A stretch of 6,057 nucleotides of DNA from an uncultured Chloroflexota bacterium (GTDB lineage: Bacteria > Chloroflexota > Anaerolineae > Aggregatilineales > Phototrophicaceae), in assembly GCA_903904765.1 (NCBI GenBank), contig CAIVEA010000360.1:1-6057 (forward strand). The letters are read 5' to 3'. Numbering within the stretch: the first letter of the stretch is position 1; each line of letters starts with the position of its first letter. The position numbers and the translations under genes are program-made. The notes below the pieces were generated by a model that worked only from the letters and a program-made list of their open reading frames with translations, did no database searches and had not been told where the DNA came from. Positions 1 through 5,563 of this stretch are shown here, one piece after another.

Positions 1-162
1 GGGTGCGTTGGATGCTGCCGACGTAGCCTCTATCGCAGGGGATTCGGTGGGCACGGGGGTGGCGTTGGCCTGCATCTGCGGCACATCGTTCGCCGCAGCA
101 GGGATGACCATCAACACCAGTAACCCCAGTAAAACGAGCGTACCAAACCATTTGAAGGACAT
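1..162 (-). CDS. N-terminus of a secreted protein (partial, cut by left window edge)
   Basis: The minus strand reads 54 codons from an ATG at 162-160 to the window edge without a stop. The protein begins MSFKWFGTLVLL and has a classic signal peptide: one Lys at residue 4, a Leu/Val-rich hydrophobic core at about residues 6-20, and a likely signal peptidase I site after the Ala-Ala-Ala at residues 22-24 (next residue Asn25). The exported part then becomes rich in Ala, Thr, Pro and Ser (for example NATPVPTESP), a low-complexity linker seen in many secreted Chloroflexota proteins. The start is supported by a purine-rich AGAAAGG a few bases upstream and by the signal peptide beginning right at this Met. 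The function is unknown because the mature domain lies outside the window. It could be a lipid-free secreted protein or a wall-associated one; no lipobox Cys is visible. Confidence 0.72.
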   Translation of the reverse strand, partial: MSFKWFGTLVLLGLLVLMVIPAAANDVPQMQANATPVPTESPAIEATSAASNAP

Positions 163-190
163 AAAATCCCTTTCTGAATAGGCTGGAGGC

Positions 191-206
191 AACTGTTCAC
201 ACAGTT
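191..206. repeat. Short inverted repeat at the predicted transcription start of the secreted-protein gene
   Basis: AACTGT (191-196) and ACAGTT (201-206) are perfect 6-bp arms around a 4-nt centre. The repeat starts two bases downstream of the candidate -10 box, so it would either overlap the transcription start as an operator or fold at the very 5' end of the mRNA as a small hairpin. Arms this short can also occur by chance. Confidence 0.4.
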
Positions 207-207
207 T

Positions 208-213
208 ATTGTA
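208..213 (-). promoter_or_regulatory. Candidate -10 box (TACAAT) for the secreted-protein gene
   Basis: On the minus strand TACAAT matches the sigma-70 -10 consensus at 5 of 6 positions and lies about 45 bases upstream of the ATG at 162. The hexamer 17 bases further upstream (CAGGCG, 231-236) is a poor -35, so this is either a weak or activator-dependent promoter or a chance match. The same hexamer TACAAT occurs in the better-supported promoter before the SGNH operon. Confidence 0.35.
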
Positions 214-271
214 GTCCAAATCCTTGCACGCGCCTGACGGTTGTCCGCCGAATAACCGTTTGTTCGCCGCT

Positions 272-916
272 TTAGGCGGGCAGCAGTTCGCGCACTTTGG
301 CCGCCACTGCCTGCCCCATGCGGATATGATCTTCGGCTTCCCAGTGGATGCCGTCGTGGTCGCTGCTTTGAATCAGCTTGCCCGCGTTCAGGTAGGCGCA
401 CCCCGTCATCTCCGCCACCTGACGGTAGAAATCGGCCATCAGGCGCGATTTAGGTGCTGCTCCGGCGAACATCTGCGCGAACAGTGTCAGCTTACCGACA
501 GGCGGTGGGCAGATCACCAGCACCTCCGGGGCGCTGCCTTCCGGGCCACATTCGCTGTGCTGGATGATGTCAATCAGCGTCCCGACGGCATAAGCAATAT
601 CCGAAGGTGACAGGTTGAAGCGGCTTTTCAGGTCGTTCGTGCCTAACATCAGGACGACCAGATCAAGCGGTTCGTGGCTTTCGAGGCACGGCAGCAGATA
701 GGTGCGCCCGTTTTTGTGCGCCCCTTCAAACGGGTCATCCCAGACGGTGGTGCGCCCTCCCAAGCCTTCCTCGATCACGCGGTAGTCCGCGCCCAGCGTG
801 TTCCGCAGCACCGCCGGCCAGCGCACATCCTCACCATAGCGGTTGACTCCATCGAATGATCCCATCGGCGGGCAGCCCCATGTATTCGAGTCACCGTAGC
901 ACAAGACGGTTTTCAT
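272..916 (-). CDS. SGNH/GDSL hydrolase, arylesterase/acyltransferase-like
   Basis: This encodes a 214-residue soluble serine hydrolase of the SGNH superfamily that probably cleaves or transfers short acyl esters in the cytoplasm; no signal peptide or membrane helix is seen. All four blocks are present: GDSNTWG near the N-terminus (nucleophile Ser10), EEGLGGRTT at 49-57 (oxyanion Gly), LGTND at 91-95 (Asn94) and DGIHW at 188-192 (Asp188/His191). The order, spacing and sequence around the blocks (VRWPAVL, LGADYRVIEEGL, LDLVVLMLGTND, CPPPV) closely resemble from memory the M. smegmatis arylesterase/perhydrolase MsAcT, which is of similar length. Whether this protein shares its transferase activity or octameric state is inference. 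The ATG at 916 is preceded by AAGGAAC at a fitting distance. It lies about 150 bases downstream of prmC on the same strand; no convincing promoter of its own was found, so it may depend on read-through. It is not related in detail to the two membrane SGNH genes further right. Confidence 0.93.
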   Translation of the reverse strand: MKTVLCYGDSNTWGCPPMGSFDGVNRYGEDVRWPAVLRNTLGADYRVIEEGLGGRTTVWDDPFEGAHKNGRTYLLPCLESHEPLDLVVLMLGTNDLKSRFNLSPSDIAYAVGTLIDIIQHSECGPEGSAPEVLVICPPPVGKLTLFAQMFAGAAPKSRLMADFYRQVAEMTGCAYLNAGKLIQSSDHDGIHWEAEDHIRMGQAVAAKVRELLPA

Positions 917-938
917 AGGTGATGTTCCTTTCTATAAA
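910..938 (+). promoter_or_regulatory. Candidate sigma-70 promoter pointing away from the esterase gene
   Basis: The plus strand reads TTTTCA (910-915, 4 of 6 to TTGACA), exactly 17 bases, then TATAAA (933-938, 5 of 6 to TATAAT). A transcript would start near A945. No coding sequence lies downstream on this strand, but an intrinsic-terminator-like structure does, at 1034-1076. The -35 box overlaps the start codon of the esterase on the other strand and the spacer holds its ribosome binding site, so the match could be partly accidental. Confidence 0.35.
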
Positions 939-944
939 ATTCGT

Positions 945-1076
945 ACAAGTTTCAAAACCTCAAGGGTTGTGTTCGCAGAAGCATGCTACAGTGAGTCCAT
1001 AGGATGATAAAAATCCTGACTCCCCCCCCCTCCGACACCGCTGGCAGCGACACACCTGCCGGCGGTGTCACTTTTT
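945..1076 (+). ncRNA. Possible small RNA with C-rich single-stranded tract
   Basis: This is a prediction from architecture only. Between the plus-strand promoter-like sequence at 910-938 and the terminator-like hairpin at 1034-1076 lies a region of about 130 nt with no open frame of note. The RNA would contain a bulged hairpin: AGTC (994-997) and AGGAT (1001-1005) pair with ATCCT (1013-1017) and GACT (1018-1021), with CAT bulged and GATAAAA as loop. It would then have an unpaired stretch CCCCCCCCCTCC (1022-1033), followed directly by the 14-bp terminator stem. C-rich unpaired segments flanked by stems are used by known Gram-positive regulatory RNAs such as RsaE to pair with Shine-Dalgarno GGAGG-type sequences; applying that here is inference. 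The 3' end overlaps the last codons of prmC on the opposite strand, and the 5' part would be antisense to any leader of the esterase mRNA. It matches no RNA family I recognise. Confidence 0.33.
1034..1076 (+). terminator. Intrinsic-terminator-like hairpin at the prmC 3' end, plus-strand orientation
   Basis: GACACCGCTGGCAG (1034-1047) pairs with CTGCCGGCGGTGTC (1056-1069) across an 8-nt loop. In plus-strand RNA all 14 pairs form, one of them U-G, and the stem is followed by ACTTTTT. In minus-strand RNA the same position is an A-C mismatch and the stem is followed by a G-run without a U-tract, so the signal is oriented plus. The minus-strand stop codon of prmC (1068-1070) lies in the stem foot, and the T-tract is the complement of its Lys-Lys codons; the T-run may therefore be coincidental and the hairpin may instead protect the prmC 3' end. 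Confidence 0.5.
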
Positions 1077-1916
1077 AGGGCGGATGCACACCAGCCGATC
1101 CAACCCCGCCAGATCGGGCAGCAGGCGCACATCTGCATCCGGCAAGGCAACCTGCGCCGCCGCCACCGCCGCCACGCCCTGATCGTAGCCGATTTCGAGG
1201 AAGAGCGCCGTAGCGGTAGCACAGGCTTGCGGTACTTGCGCCAGCAACCGCCGCACAAGGTCGAGTCCATCCTCGCCGCCATCCAGCGCGGCGCGAGGTT
1301 CCCATTGGCTGACGGGCAGCACATCCACGACGCAACTGGGGATGTAAGGCAGGTTCGCCATCACCACATCCGCTTGCAACCCGTTCTGAATGCACGGCAG
1401 CAGCAAATCGCCCTCCCAAAAGGTGACATCCACCCCTTGCGCGGCCGCATTGTGCCGCGCTACTGCCAGCGCCGCCGGACTGCGGTCAATGGCGAACACC
1501 CGCGCCGCTGGCACATGCGCTGCCAGCGTGATCGCCAGCGCCCCGCTGCCCGTCCCCACATCTACTACGACGGGCGCGGGGAAGGCGGCAGCGGCTTCTA
1601 GTGCCTGTTCCAGCAGCAGTTCGGTTTCGGGGCGAGGGATGAGGACATCCGGTGTGACGAAGAACTCGCGGTCATAGAACGCCCACCGCCCCAGAATGTA
1701 AGGCAGCGGTTCACCCACCGCCGCCCGCGCCAGCCATACGTCCCACTGTTCGGTCTGCGCCGGAGTGAGCGCCTGTTCGGGAAAAGCCAGCAGATGCGCT
1801 TTGCCCGCGTTCAGCACCGCCCCCAGCAGCAGATACGAATCGGAAGCAGGTGAAGCGCTAACTGCTGCGAGGGATTTTTTAGCCGTTTGTAATGCGTTGC
1901 CGATGGTGAGAGCCAT
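1068..1916 (-). CDS. prmC: Release factor glutamine N5-methyltransferase PrmC (HemK)
   Basis: This encodes a 282-residue cytosolic enzyme that transfers a methyl group from S-adenosylmethionine to the Gln of the GGQ motif in release factors RF1 and RF2. The length fits the family. The N-terminal helical domain (about 1-85) is followed by the linker IPRPETE at 93-99, SAM-binding motif I DVGTGSGALA at 119-128, acidic Asp144 after motif I, the catalytic motif NLPY at 188-191, then EPRAALDGGEDGLDL at 206-220 and EIGYDQ at 241-246, all hallmarks of PrmC. The catalytic motif is NLPY rather than the textbook NPPY; Asn and Tyr, which contact the substrate Gln, are kept. prfA, its frequent neighbour, is not within the window. 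The ATG at 1916 is chosen because the N-terminal domain starts there; the upstream Shine-Dalgarno is weak (GGAAC, rather distant). The gene diverges from the zinc-ribbon gene. Confidence 0.96.
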   Translation of the reverse strand: MALTIGNALQTAKKSLAAVSASPASDSYLLLGAVLNAGKAHLLAFPEQALTPAQTEQWDVWLARAAVGEPLPYILGRWAFYDREFFVTPDVLIPRPETELLLEQALEAAAAFPAPVVVDVGTGSGALAITLAAHVPAARVFAIDRSPAALAVARHNAAAQGVDVTFWEGDLLLPCIQNGLQADVVMANLPYIPSCVVDVLPVSQWEPRAALDGGEDGLDLVRRLLAQVPQACATATALFLEIGYDQGVAAVAAAQVALPDADVRLLPDLAGLDRLVCIRPKK

Positions 1917-1948
1917 TTTTATGCCAGTTCCACATGAAACTACACGGA

Positions 1949-1977
1949 ATCTTAAAGAAAATATCCAATGTTTCTAA
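1949..1977 (-). promoter_or_regulatory. Weak candidate promoter for prmC
   Basis: On the minus strand TTAGAA (1977-1972) and TAAGAT (1954-1949) are separated by exactly 17 bases. They match sigma-70 consensus at 3 and 4 of 6 positions. A start near 1942 would leave a leader of about 26 nt before the prmC ATG. This is the best pairing in the divergent 156-base region but is weak. Confidence 0.25.
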
Positions 1978-1988
1978 CAGAGATTATT

Positions 1989-1999
1989 TATACCGTATA
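1989..1999. repeat. Small palindrome in the prmC / zinc-ribbon divergent region
   Basis: TATAC (1989-1993) and GTATA (1995-1999) form a perfect 5-bp palindrome around one base. It sits between the two divergent genes in an AT-rich patch and could be an operator or part of a promoter for the plus-strand gene. It is too short to exclude chance. Confidence 0.25.
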
Positions 2000-2072
2000 G
2001 GAGCGTGCAAGTTCTATCCGTTACGATGCGTCTAAATTTGATGACCCGGACGGATTTAAGGGGAGTGGAAAA

Positions 2073-2264
2073 ATGAGCGATCGGTATCAACCCAAGCATT
2101 TCTTGGAAGCTGCAAAGGATAGTTGCCCCTACTGCCATCACACGCCGGCCATCTGGCAATACAACGGTGACGAGAAGGTGTGCGTCCATTGCGGCACGCG
2201 CCATTCTACATCCAATCCGTTCATCCCCCAGCAGACGGGCACGACCAAGCAGACAGTGCGTTAG
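2073..2264 (+). CDS. Small zinc-ribbon protein, two CxxC motifs
   Basis: This encodes a 63-residue protein and is the only plus-strand gene. It has two Cys pairs, CPYC at 18-21 and CVHCG at 37-41, 15 residues apart, the layout of a four-Cys zinc ribbon (also similar to a rubredoxin-like knuckle). The rest is polar: a charged N-terminus and a Thr/Gln-rich C-terminal tail without fold. A short IWQYNGDEK segment between the pairs would form the ribbon's beta strands. The start is well supported by AAGGGGAG seven bases before the ATG, and a good intrinsic terminator follows about 40 bases after the stop. Small ribbons of this kind bind metal and often nucleic acid or a protein partner, but I do not recognise a named family. 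Its own terminator and Shine-Dalgarno argue that it is a real single-gene unit divergent from prmC. Confidence 0.78.
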   Translation: MSDRYQPKHFLEAAKDSCPYCHHTPAIWQYNGDEKVCVHCGTRHSTSNPFIPQQTGTTKQTVR

Positions 2265-2305
2265 GCCGTGTCACTGCGCCTCGTCTTCTCATCGAACAAC
2301 CTTTT

Positions 2306-2349
2306 CAGCGGGGGAATGCGGCATCAGCATCTTCCCGCTGTTTGTTTCT
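2306..2349 (+). terminator. Intrinsic terminator of the zinc-ribbon gene
   Basis: CAGCGGG (2306-2312) pairs with CCCGCTG (2334-2340); two G-U pairs, one mismatch and an inner ATGC/GCAT stem continue the helix. The T-rich TTTGTTTCT (2341-2349) follows. The orientation fits the plus-strand gene ending at 2264. On the minus strand the hairpin is followed by GAAAAGG, so it is not a canonical terminator for the convergent glycosyltransferase, whose stop codon overlaps the T-tract. Confidence 0.72.
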
Positions 2350-3544
2350 AACGCAAACTGGCGGCGGCGGCTAACATCCGGGCAGTGTGTGTACGGTACG
2401 AATCGGTAGAGAAGAAGGCACGGGCGAAGGTTTGCGCCCGTTGCGCCATGCCGTCCAGATCGGGATTGGCGTACAGCGCCCGCAGTGCCTTTACCAGCGC
2501 CTCCACATCATCCGGGGGAATCAGGTAACCAGTATCGCCGTCGGTAATCACATCGGGCGTGCCGGAGACGCGGCTGGCGATCACAGGCAGGCCGTTGAGC
2601 ATGGCCTCGATCACCACACGGGGCAGCCCTTCCGAAAGCGAGTCCAGCACCAGACCGCGCCCCCGCACCATATACCCCGCCAGTTCGCTTTGCGGAACCA
2701 TCCCCACAAAATGTACCCGTTCGGTCAGCCCCAACTGCTGCGTTTGCTGGCGCAGGGCGGCGGCATATTCGACATTCTCGTCTTTGCCCACCAGCCACAC
2801 CTGCGCGGCAGGCTGTTCGGCGGCAATACGGGCGAAAGCGTCCAGCAGGATGTGAACGCCCTTGCGCGGGATGAGCGTTCCTGCATAGACCAGATCAGCA
2901 CAGGCTGAGGGTGGTTGTGTGCGGCTGGCGCGGATGAAGGCATCAGCATCCGTCCATGCCATGAACTGCATTTGCGGCGTGTGCGGGGCGTAGCGTTCGA
3001 GCTGAGCGCGGGCGCTGCTGCTGACGGGGCGTAATAGGTCAGCATGGCGCAACCCGAAACGAGCAGCGGCACGCATCAGCATCCGGTATAGTCCGGGCAG
3101 CGAAACGCGGCGGTGTTCCAGTACGCCCACCTCAAAATCCCCATGACTTTCCACCACCAGTGCCACCCGCAAGCCGAACAATCGCGCCGTCACTTTGACC
3201 GCTGCGCCCATTGCACCCTCAAACGGGCTTTGCGCCACGATCACGCGCACGCCGCGCATCAGCACCAGCGCCAGCAACAACAGCGTCCCCAACGTAAACA
3301 TGGTGGCATAGCGCAGCAGCGACACGGGCAGCGCGGGCAACAGGTAAAAGCGGGCGTGCTGGTCAAAGCGGCGCGGGAGCATCCCTTCCGCGAAGGCCAC
3401 CACGAAACGCGCCTCGCCCAAACCCTCAAATAGCGCCCATTTTTTGGCATCAGTGGCGTTCAGTGGTTGCGAATAACGATGATTGCCGATCCAGCAGGCA
3501 CGCAGGTCGGGCGACGGGGTGTCCGGGAAGCTAGGTGGAGTCAT
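2348..3544 (-). CDS. Glycosyltransferase family 4-like (GT-B fold)
   Basis: This encodes a 398-residue retaining glycosyltransferase that would transfer a sugar from a nucleotide-sugar donor to a lipid-linked or surface glycan acceptor on the cytosolic side. The C-terminal Rossmann domain is clear: YAGTLIPRKGVHILLDAF at 220-237 (donor-phosphate contact Lys228), VHFVGMVPQSEL at 277-288, and the EX7E pair Glu305/Glu313 in SEGLPRVVIEAMLNGLPVIA, followed by GTPDVITDGDTGYLIPPDD. The N-terminal acceptor domain is more divergent and holds a hydrophobic stretch at about 74-106 that may bind the membrane. It is the last gene of the SGNH operon; its ATG overlaps the TGA of the preceding gene in an ATGA, a strong sign of translational coupling. 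Donor and acceptor cannot be predicted. No terminator with a U-tract is visible after its stop. Confidence 0.95.
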   Translation of the reverse strand: MTPPSFPDTPSPDLRACWIGNHRYSQPLNATDAKKWALFEGLGEARFVVAFAEGMLPRRFDQHARFYLLPALPVSLLRYATMFTLGTLLLLALVLMRGVRVIVAQSPFEGAMGAAVKVTARLFGLRVALVVESHGDFEVGVLEHRRVSLPGLYRMLMRAAARFGLRHADLLRPVSSSARAQLERYAPHTPQMQFMAWTDADAFIRASRTQPPSACADLVYAGTLIPRKGVHILLDAFARIAAEQPAAQVWLVGKDENVEYAAALRQQTQQLGLTERVHFVGMVPQSELAGYMVRGRGLVLDSLSEGLPRVVIEAMLNGLPVIASRVSGTPDVITDGDTGYLIPPDDVEALVKALRALYANPDLDGMAQRAQTFARAFFSTDSYRTHTARMLAAAASLR

Positions 3545-4503
3545 GGTTGGAAGAATCTTTCGTATAGTGTCTCGCCCACCAGATGATGAAAAGCGGCGCT
3601 GGGGTGTGCATCTCGCGTGGAAACCAGCAGTGTCGAAGGGTCAGGCCATGCGGCGACGGCATCGAACAGCTTGAGGATGTCGGTCACGCCCTGCGCCTCG
3701 AACGCCTGCGCCACGCGGTCCACATACGGGATGCTGCCAGCCGGGTCTTGCATGTTGGGGAAGATGACCACGATTAGCCGCGCCCCGATGCTGTTCACAT
3801 AATCCACGAACGCTTTGATCTCGGCTTGATGGGCGCTCCACGCCCCGTAGAAATCATCGTAGCGGGCGTATTCCCACGTCCAGTAGGACGGGCCGAAGCC
3901 GCCGCTGCCCAGCGAGAACAGGAAGTTCCCCAGATACGAGTCCCGCGCCCAAGTGGGCATGGGCGGCGGCTCTTGATATTGCCCGATGCTCAGGGCGGCA
4001 TCTTCGATGTCATTCAGGAAATACTGAAGGACGACCACGTTCGGCTGCACCGGATAAGCTTGCAGGTTCTTCAATTCGCTGGCGGTGGCGATCCCCGGCT
4101 GACCGAGGTTGAACACCGCGTACCCATCGCCCAACTTGGCGGCCAACACATCGGAGAAGCGATCCGCTACGTTCGGCACACCCCACCCCGCCGCGAACGA
4201 ATCGCCTACGACCAGCACGGTCTGTTTGCCCGCATAACGCTCCGGCGCAGGTTCGCTGTCGCGGTAGCCGAGCGAGTTGGTCTGCCAGTAACGCGCCATC
4301 CAATTCTGGCGAGCGAGCTGGCCTTCCGGCGCGGCATGGATATAGCGAAAGTACACCTCGCCCGCCGCCAGCATCAGCACGATGGTGATATACGATACTA
4401 GTAGACCACCGCCGATTCCGCGCAACCGCGACCAGCGCCGTTGTAATGCCAGTGTCAACGGGACAAGGCCGATCAGCGCGAGAATGACGAGGATAGTGAG
4501 CAT
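3541..4503 (-). CDS. Membrane-anchored SGNH hydrolase-like protein, second paralogue
   Basis: This 320-residue protein has two N-terminal membrane helices (about 2-20 and 33-50) separated by basic QRRWSRLRG, which by the positive-inside rule puts the loop in the cytoplasm and the following domain outside. The SGNH domain shows VVGDSF (Ser102), Asn132 with Gly137 as block II, QYFLND at 160-165 (Asn164) and DAHPS at 298-302 (Asp298/His300). All catalytic positions are kept, so it is probably an active esterase or acyltransferase acting on a surface glycan or lipid. It is clearly a tandem duplicate of the gene just upstream: in residues 71-130 I count 45 of 60 identical. It begins 6 bases after that gene's stop with no clear Shine-Dalgarno of its own and overlaps the glycosyltransferase start by 4 bases, so all three are probably co-translated. 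Confidence 0.92.
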   Translation of the reverse strand: MLTILVILALIGLVPLTLALQRRWSRLRGIGGGLLVSYITIVLMLAAGEVYFRYIHAAPEGQLARQNWMARYWQTNSLGYRDSEPAPERYAGKQTVLVVGDSFAAGWGVPNVADRFSDVLAAKLGDGYAVFNLGQPGIATASELKNLQAYPVQPNVVVLQYFLNDIEDAALSIGQYQEPPPMPTWARDSYLGNFLFSLGSGGFGPSYWTWEYARYDDFYGAWSAHQAEIKAFVDYVNSIGARLIVVIFPNMQDPAGSIPYVDRVAQAFEAQGVTDILKLFDAVAAWPDPSTLLVSTRDAHPSAAFHHLVGETLYERFFQP

Positions 4504-4509
4504 AGCGGG

Positions 4510-5499
4510 TTAACTCGCGGGGGCGAAGTAGCGTTCGTATAGCTGTTCGCCCACATAATGATTGAAACTGGCACTGGCATGTGAATCGCGGCGCGACACC
4601 ATTAGATCAGCCTGATCCCACGCGGCAGCGGCATCGAACAACTTGAGTACATCCGTATGCCCGCTGGATTCAAAGACCTGCGCCACACGATCCACATACG
4701 GAATGCTGTGTACGATGTCAATGAGGTTGGGGAAGATGACCACGATCAGCCGCGCCCCGATGCGGTCGGTGTAGGCGATGAAATCCTGAATCTCCTGCTG
4801 ATGCACGCTCCAAATACCCACATTGTCGTAAGCATCATACGACCACTGCCACCAGTCGTTGAACATGCCTGCGTTCGGGCTGGACTGCACCAGAATGCGC
4901 CAGTAGAGGAAGTTGCCGAGGTAGGTCTGGTTTACCCAGTCGGGCGTGGGCTGGGGCGTGGGCAGCAGCCCCATCTGTAACCCGGCATAGTTGATGTCGT
5001 TCAGGAAATACTGAAGGATGACCACATCCGGCTTTTGCACCGGAAACTTTTTGAGGATGTCCAGTTGTTCGGGGGTGCTCGTCCCGTAGACGGCGGCATT
5101 CAACACGGCGTACTCATCACTTAGCTTGGCAGCCAGCACATCGGAGAAGCGATCTGCCGTGTCTGGCAGTCCCCAGCCCGCGCCGAACGAGTCGCCCACG
5201 ACAACCACTGTCTGTTTACCGGCGTAGTCCTGCGGCTGCCATTCGCGGTCACGGAAGCCCCACGAGTTGGTGTGCCAGTAGCGATCCAGCCAATTGAGTG
5301 TGGCGAAATCAATGATGTTGCTGGACTGCGCGAATACGAAGCGGAAATAGGCTTCCGTCCCCGCCAGAATGAGCAGTGTGGTGACGTAACTCGCCAGCAA
5401 GCCACCCGCCACCCGCCGCAGCCGGGGCGCACGTTTTTGCACCGCGCCACCCACCAGCAGCGCACCGATCATAAGGACAATCACCCAAAAAAGCAGCAT
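4510..5499 (-). CDS. Membrane-anchored SGNH hydrolase-like protein, first paralogue
   Basis: This is a 329-residue first gene of a three-gene operon. Two membrane helices (about 1-20 and 32-50) flank basic QKRAPRLRR, placing the SGNH domain outside. Catalytic blocks are VVGDSF (Ser104), Asn134 to Gly139 (block II), QYFLND at 163-168 (Asn167) and RRDSHAS (Asp305/His307). Compared with its tandem copy, block II has Ala136 instead of a Gly and the residue after the catalytic His is Ala instead of Pro, so substrate choice may differ. The frame is open to an ATG at 5673, but the start at 5499 is chosen because it aligns with the paralogue's Met and membrane helix, has AGAGG seven to nine bases upstream, and lies just after a promoter-like sequence; the extra 58 residues would be Arg/Cys-rich and overlap the upstream gene. 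A role in acyl modification of a surface glycan is inferred from the glycosyltransferase in the same operon. Confidence 0.92.
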   Translation of the reverse strand: MLLFWVIVLMIGALLVGGAVQKRAPRLRRVAGGLLASYVTTLLILAGTEAYFRFVFAQSSNIIDFATLNWLDRYWHTNSWGFRDREWQPQDYAGKQTVVVVGDSFGAGWGLPDTADRFSDVLAAKLSDEYAVLNAAVYGTSTPEQLDILKKFPVQKPDVVILQYFLNDINYAGLQMGLLPTPQPTPDWVNQTYLGNFLYWRILVQSSPNAGMFNDWWQWSYDAYDNVGIWSVHQQEIQDFIAYTDRIGARLIVVIFPNLIDIVHSIPYVDRVAQVFESSGHTDVLKLFDAAAAWDQADLMVSRRDSHASASFNHYVGEQLYERYFAPAS

Positions 5500-5530
5500 C
5501 GAACCGCCTCTACATAGCGAACCGGGCGCT

Positions 5531-5559
5531 ATTGTAGGGCGGTGCGGGACGAAACACAA
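5531..5559 (-). promoter_or_regulatory. Promoter of the SGNH-SGNH-glycosyltransferase operon
   Basis: On the minus strand TTGTGT (5559-5554) is followed after 17 bases by TACAAT (5536-5531, 5 of 6 to consensus). Transcription would start near 5524, giving a leader of about 25 nt that contains the AGAGG before the ATG at 5499. It lies in the 64-base gap after the Thr/Pro-rich gene. The -35 has only the TTG core. Confidence 0.5.
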
Positions 5560-5563
5560 GCAC

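Noticed and set aside
237..259. Hairpin ACGGTT/AACCGT downstream of the soluble esterase as its terminator
   Set aside because: The stem is only 6 bp with an 11-nt loop, and on the minus strand it is followed by CAGGCG rather than a U-tract.
931..966. Minus-strand promoter for the esterase (TTGAGG with TTTTAT/TTTATA)
   Set aside because: The only -10-like sequences lie so close to the gene that transcription would begin at or after its ribosome binding site.
1065..1601. 178-codon open frame on the plus strand
   Set aside because: It is antisense to prmC, whose motifs are unambiguous; its composition is Arg/Gln/His-rich with no domain.
1974..2204. 76-codon open frame on the minus strand over the zinc-ribbon gene
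   Set aside because: The plus-strand zinc ribbon has paired CxxC motifs, a strong ribosome binding site and a terminator, which the minus-strand frame lacks.
2387..2908. 173-codon open frame on the plus strand
   Set aside because: It is antisense to the conserved donor-binding half of the glycosyltransferase and has no plausible protein features.
3826..4401. 191-codon open frame on the plus strand
   Set aside because: It lies wholly within the second membrane SGNH gene on the other strand, has no recognisable motif and is Arg/His-rich, typical of an antisense shadow of GC-rich coding DNA.
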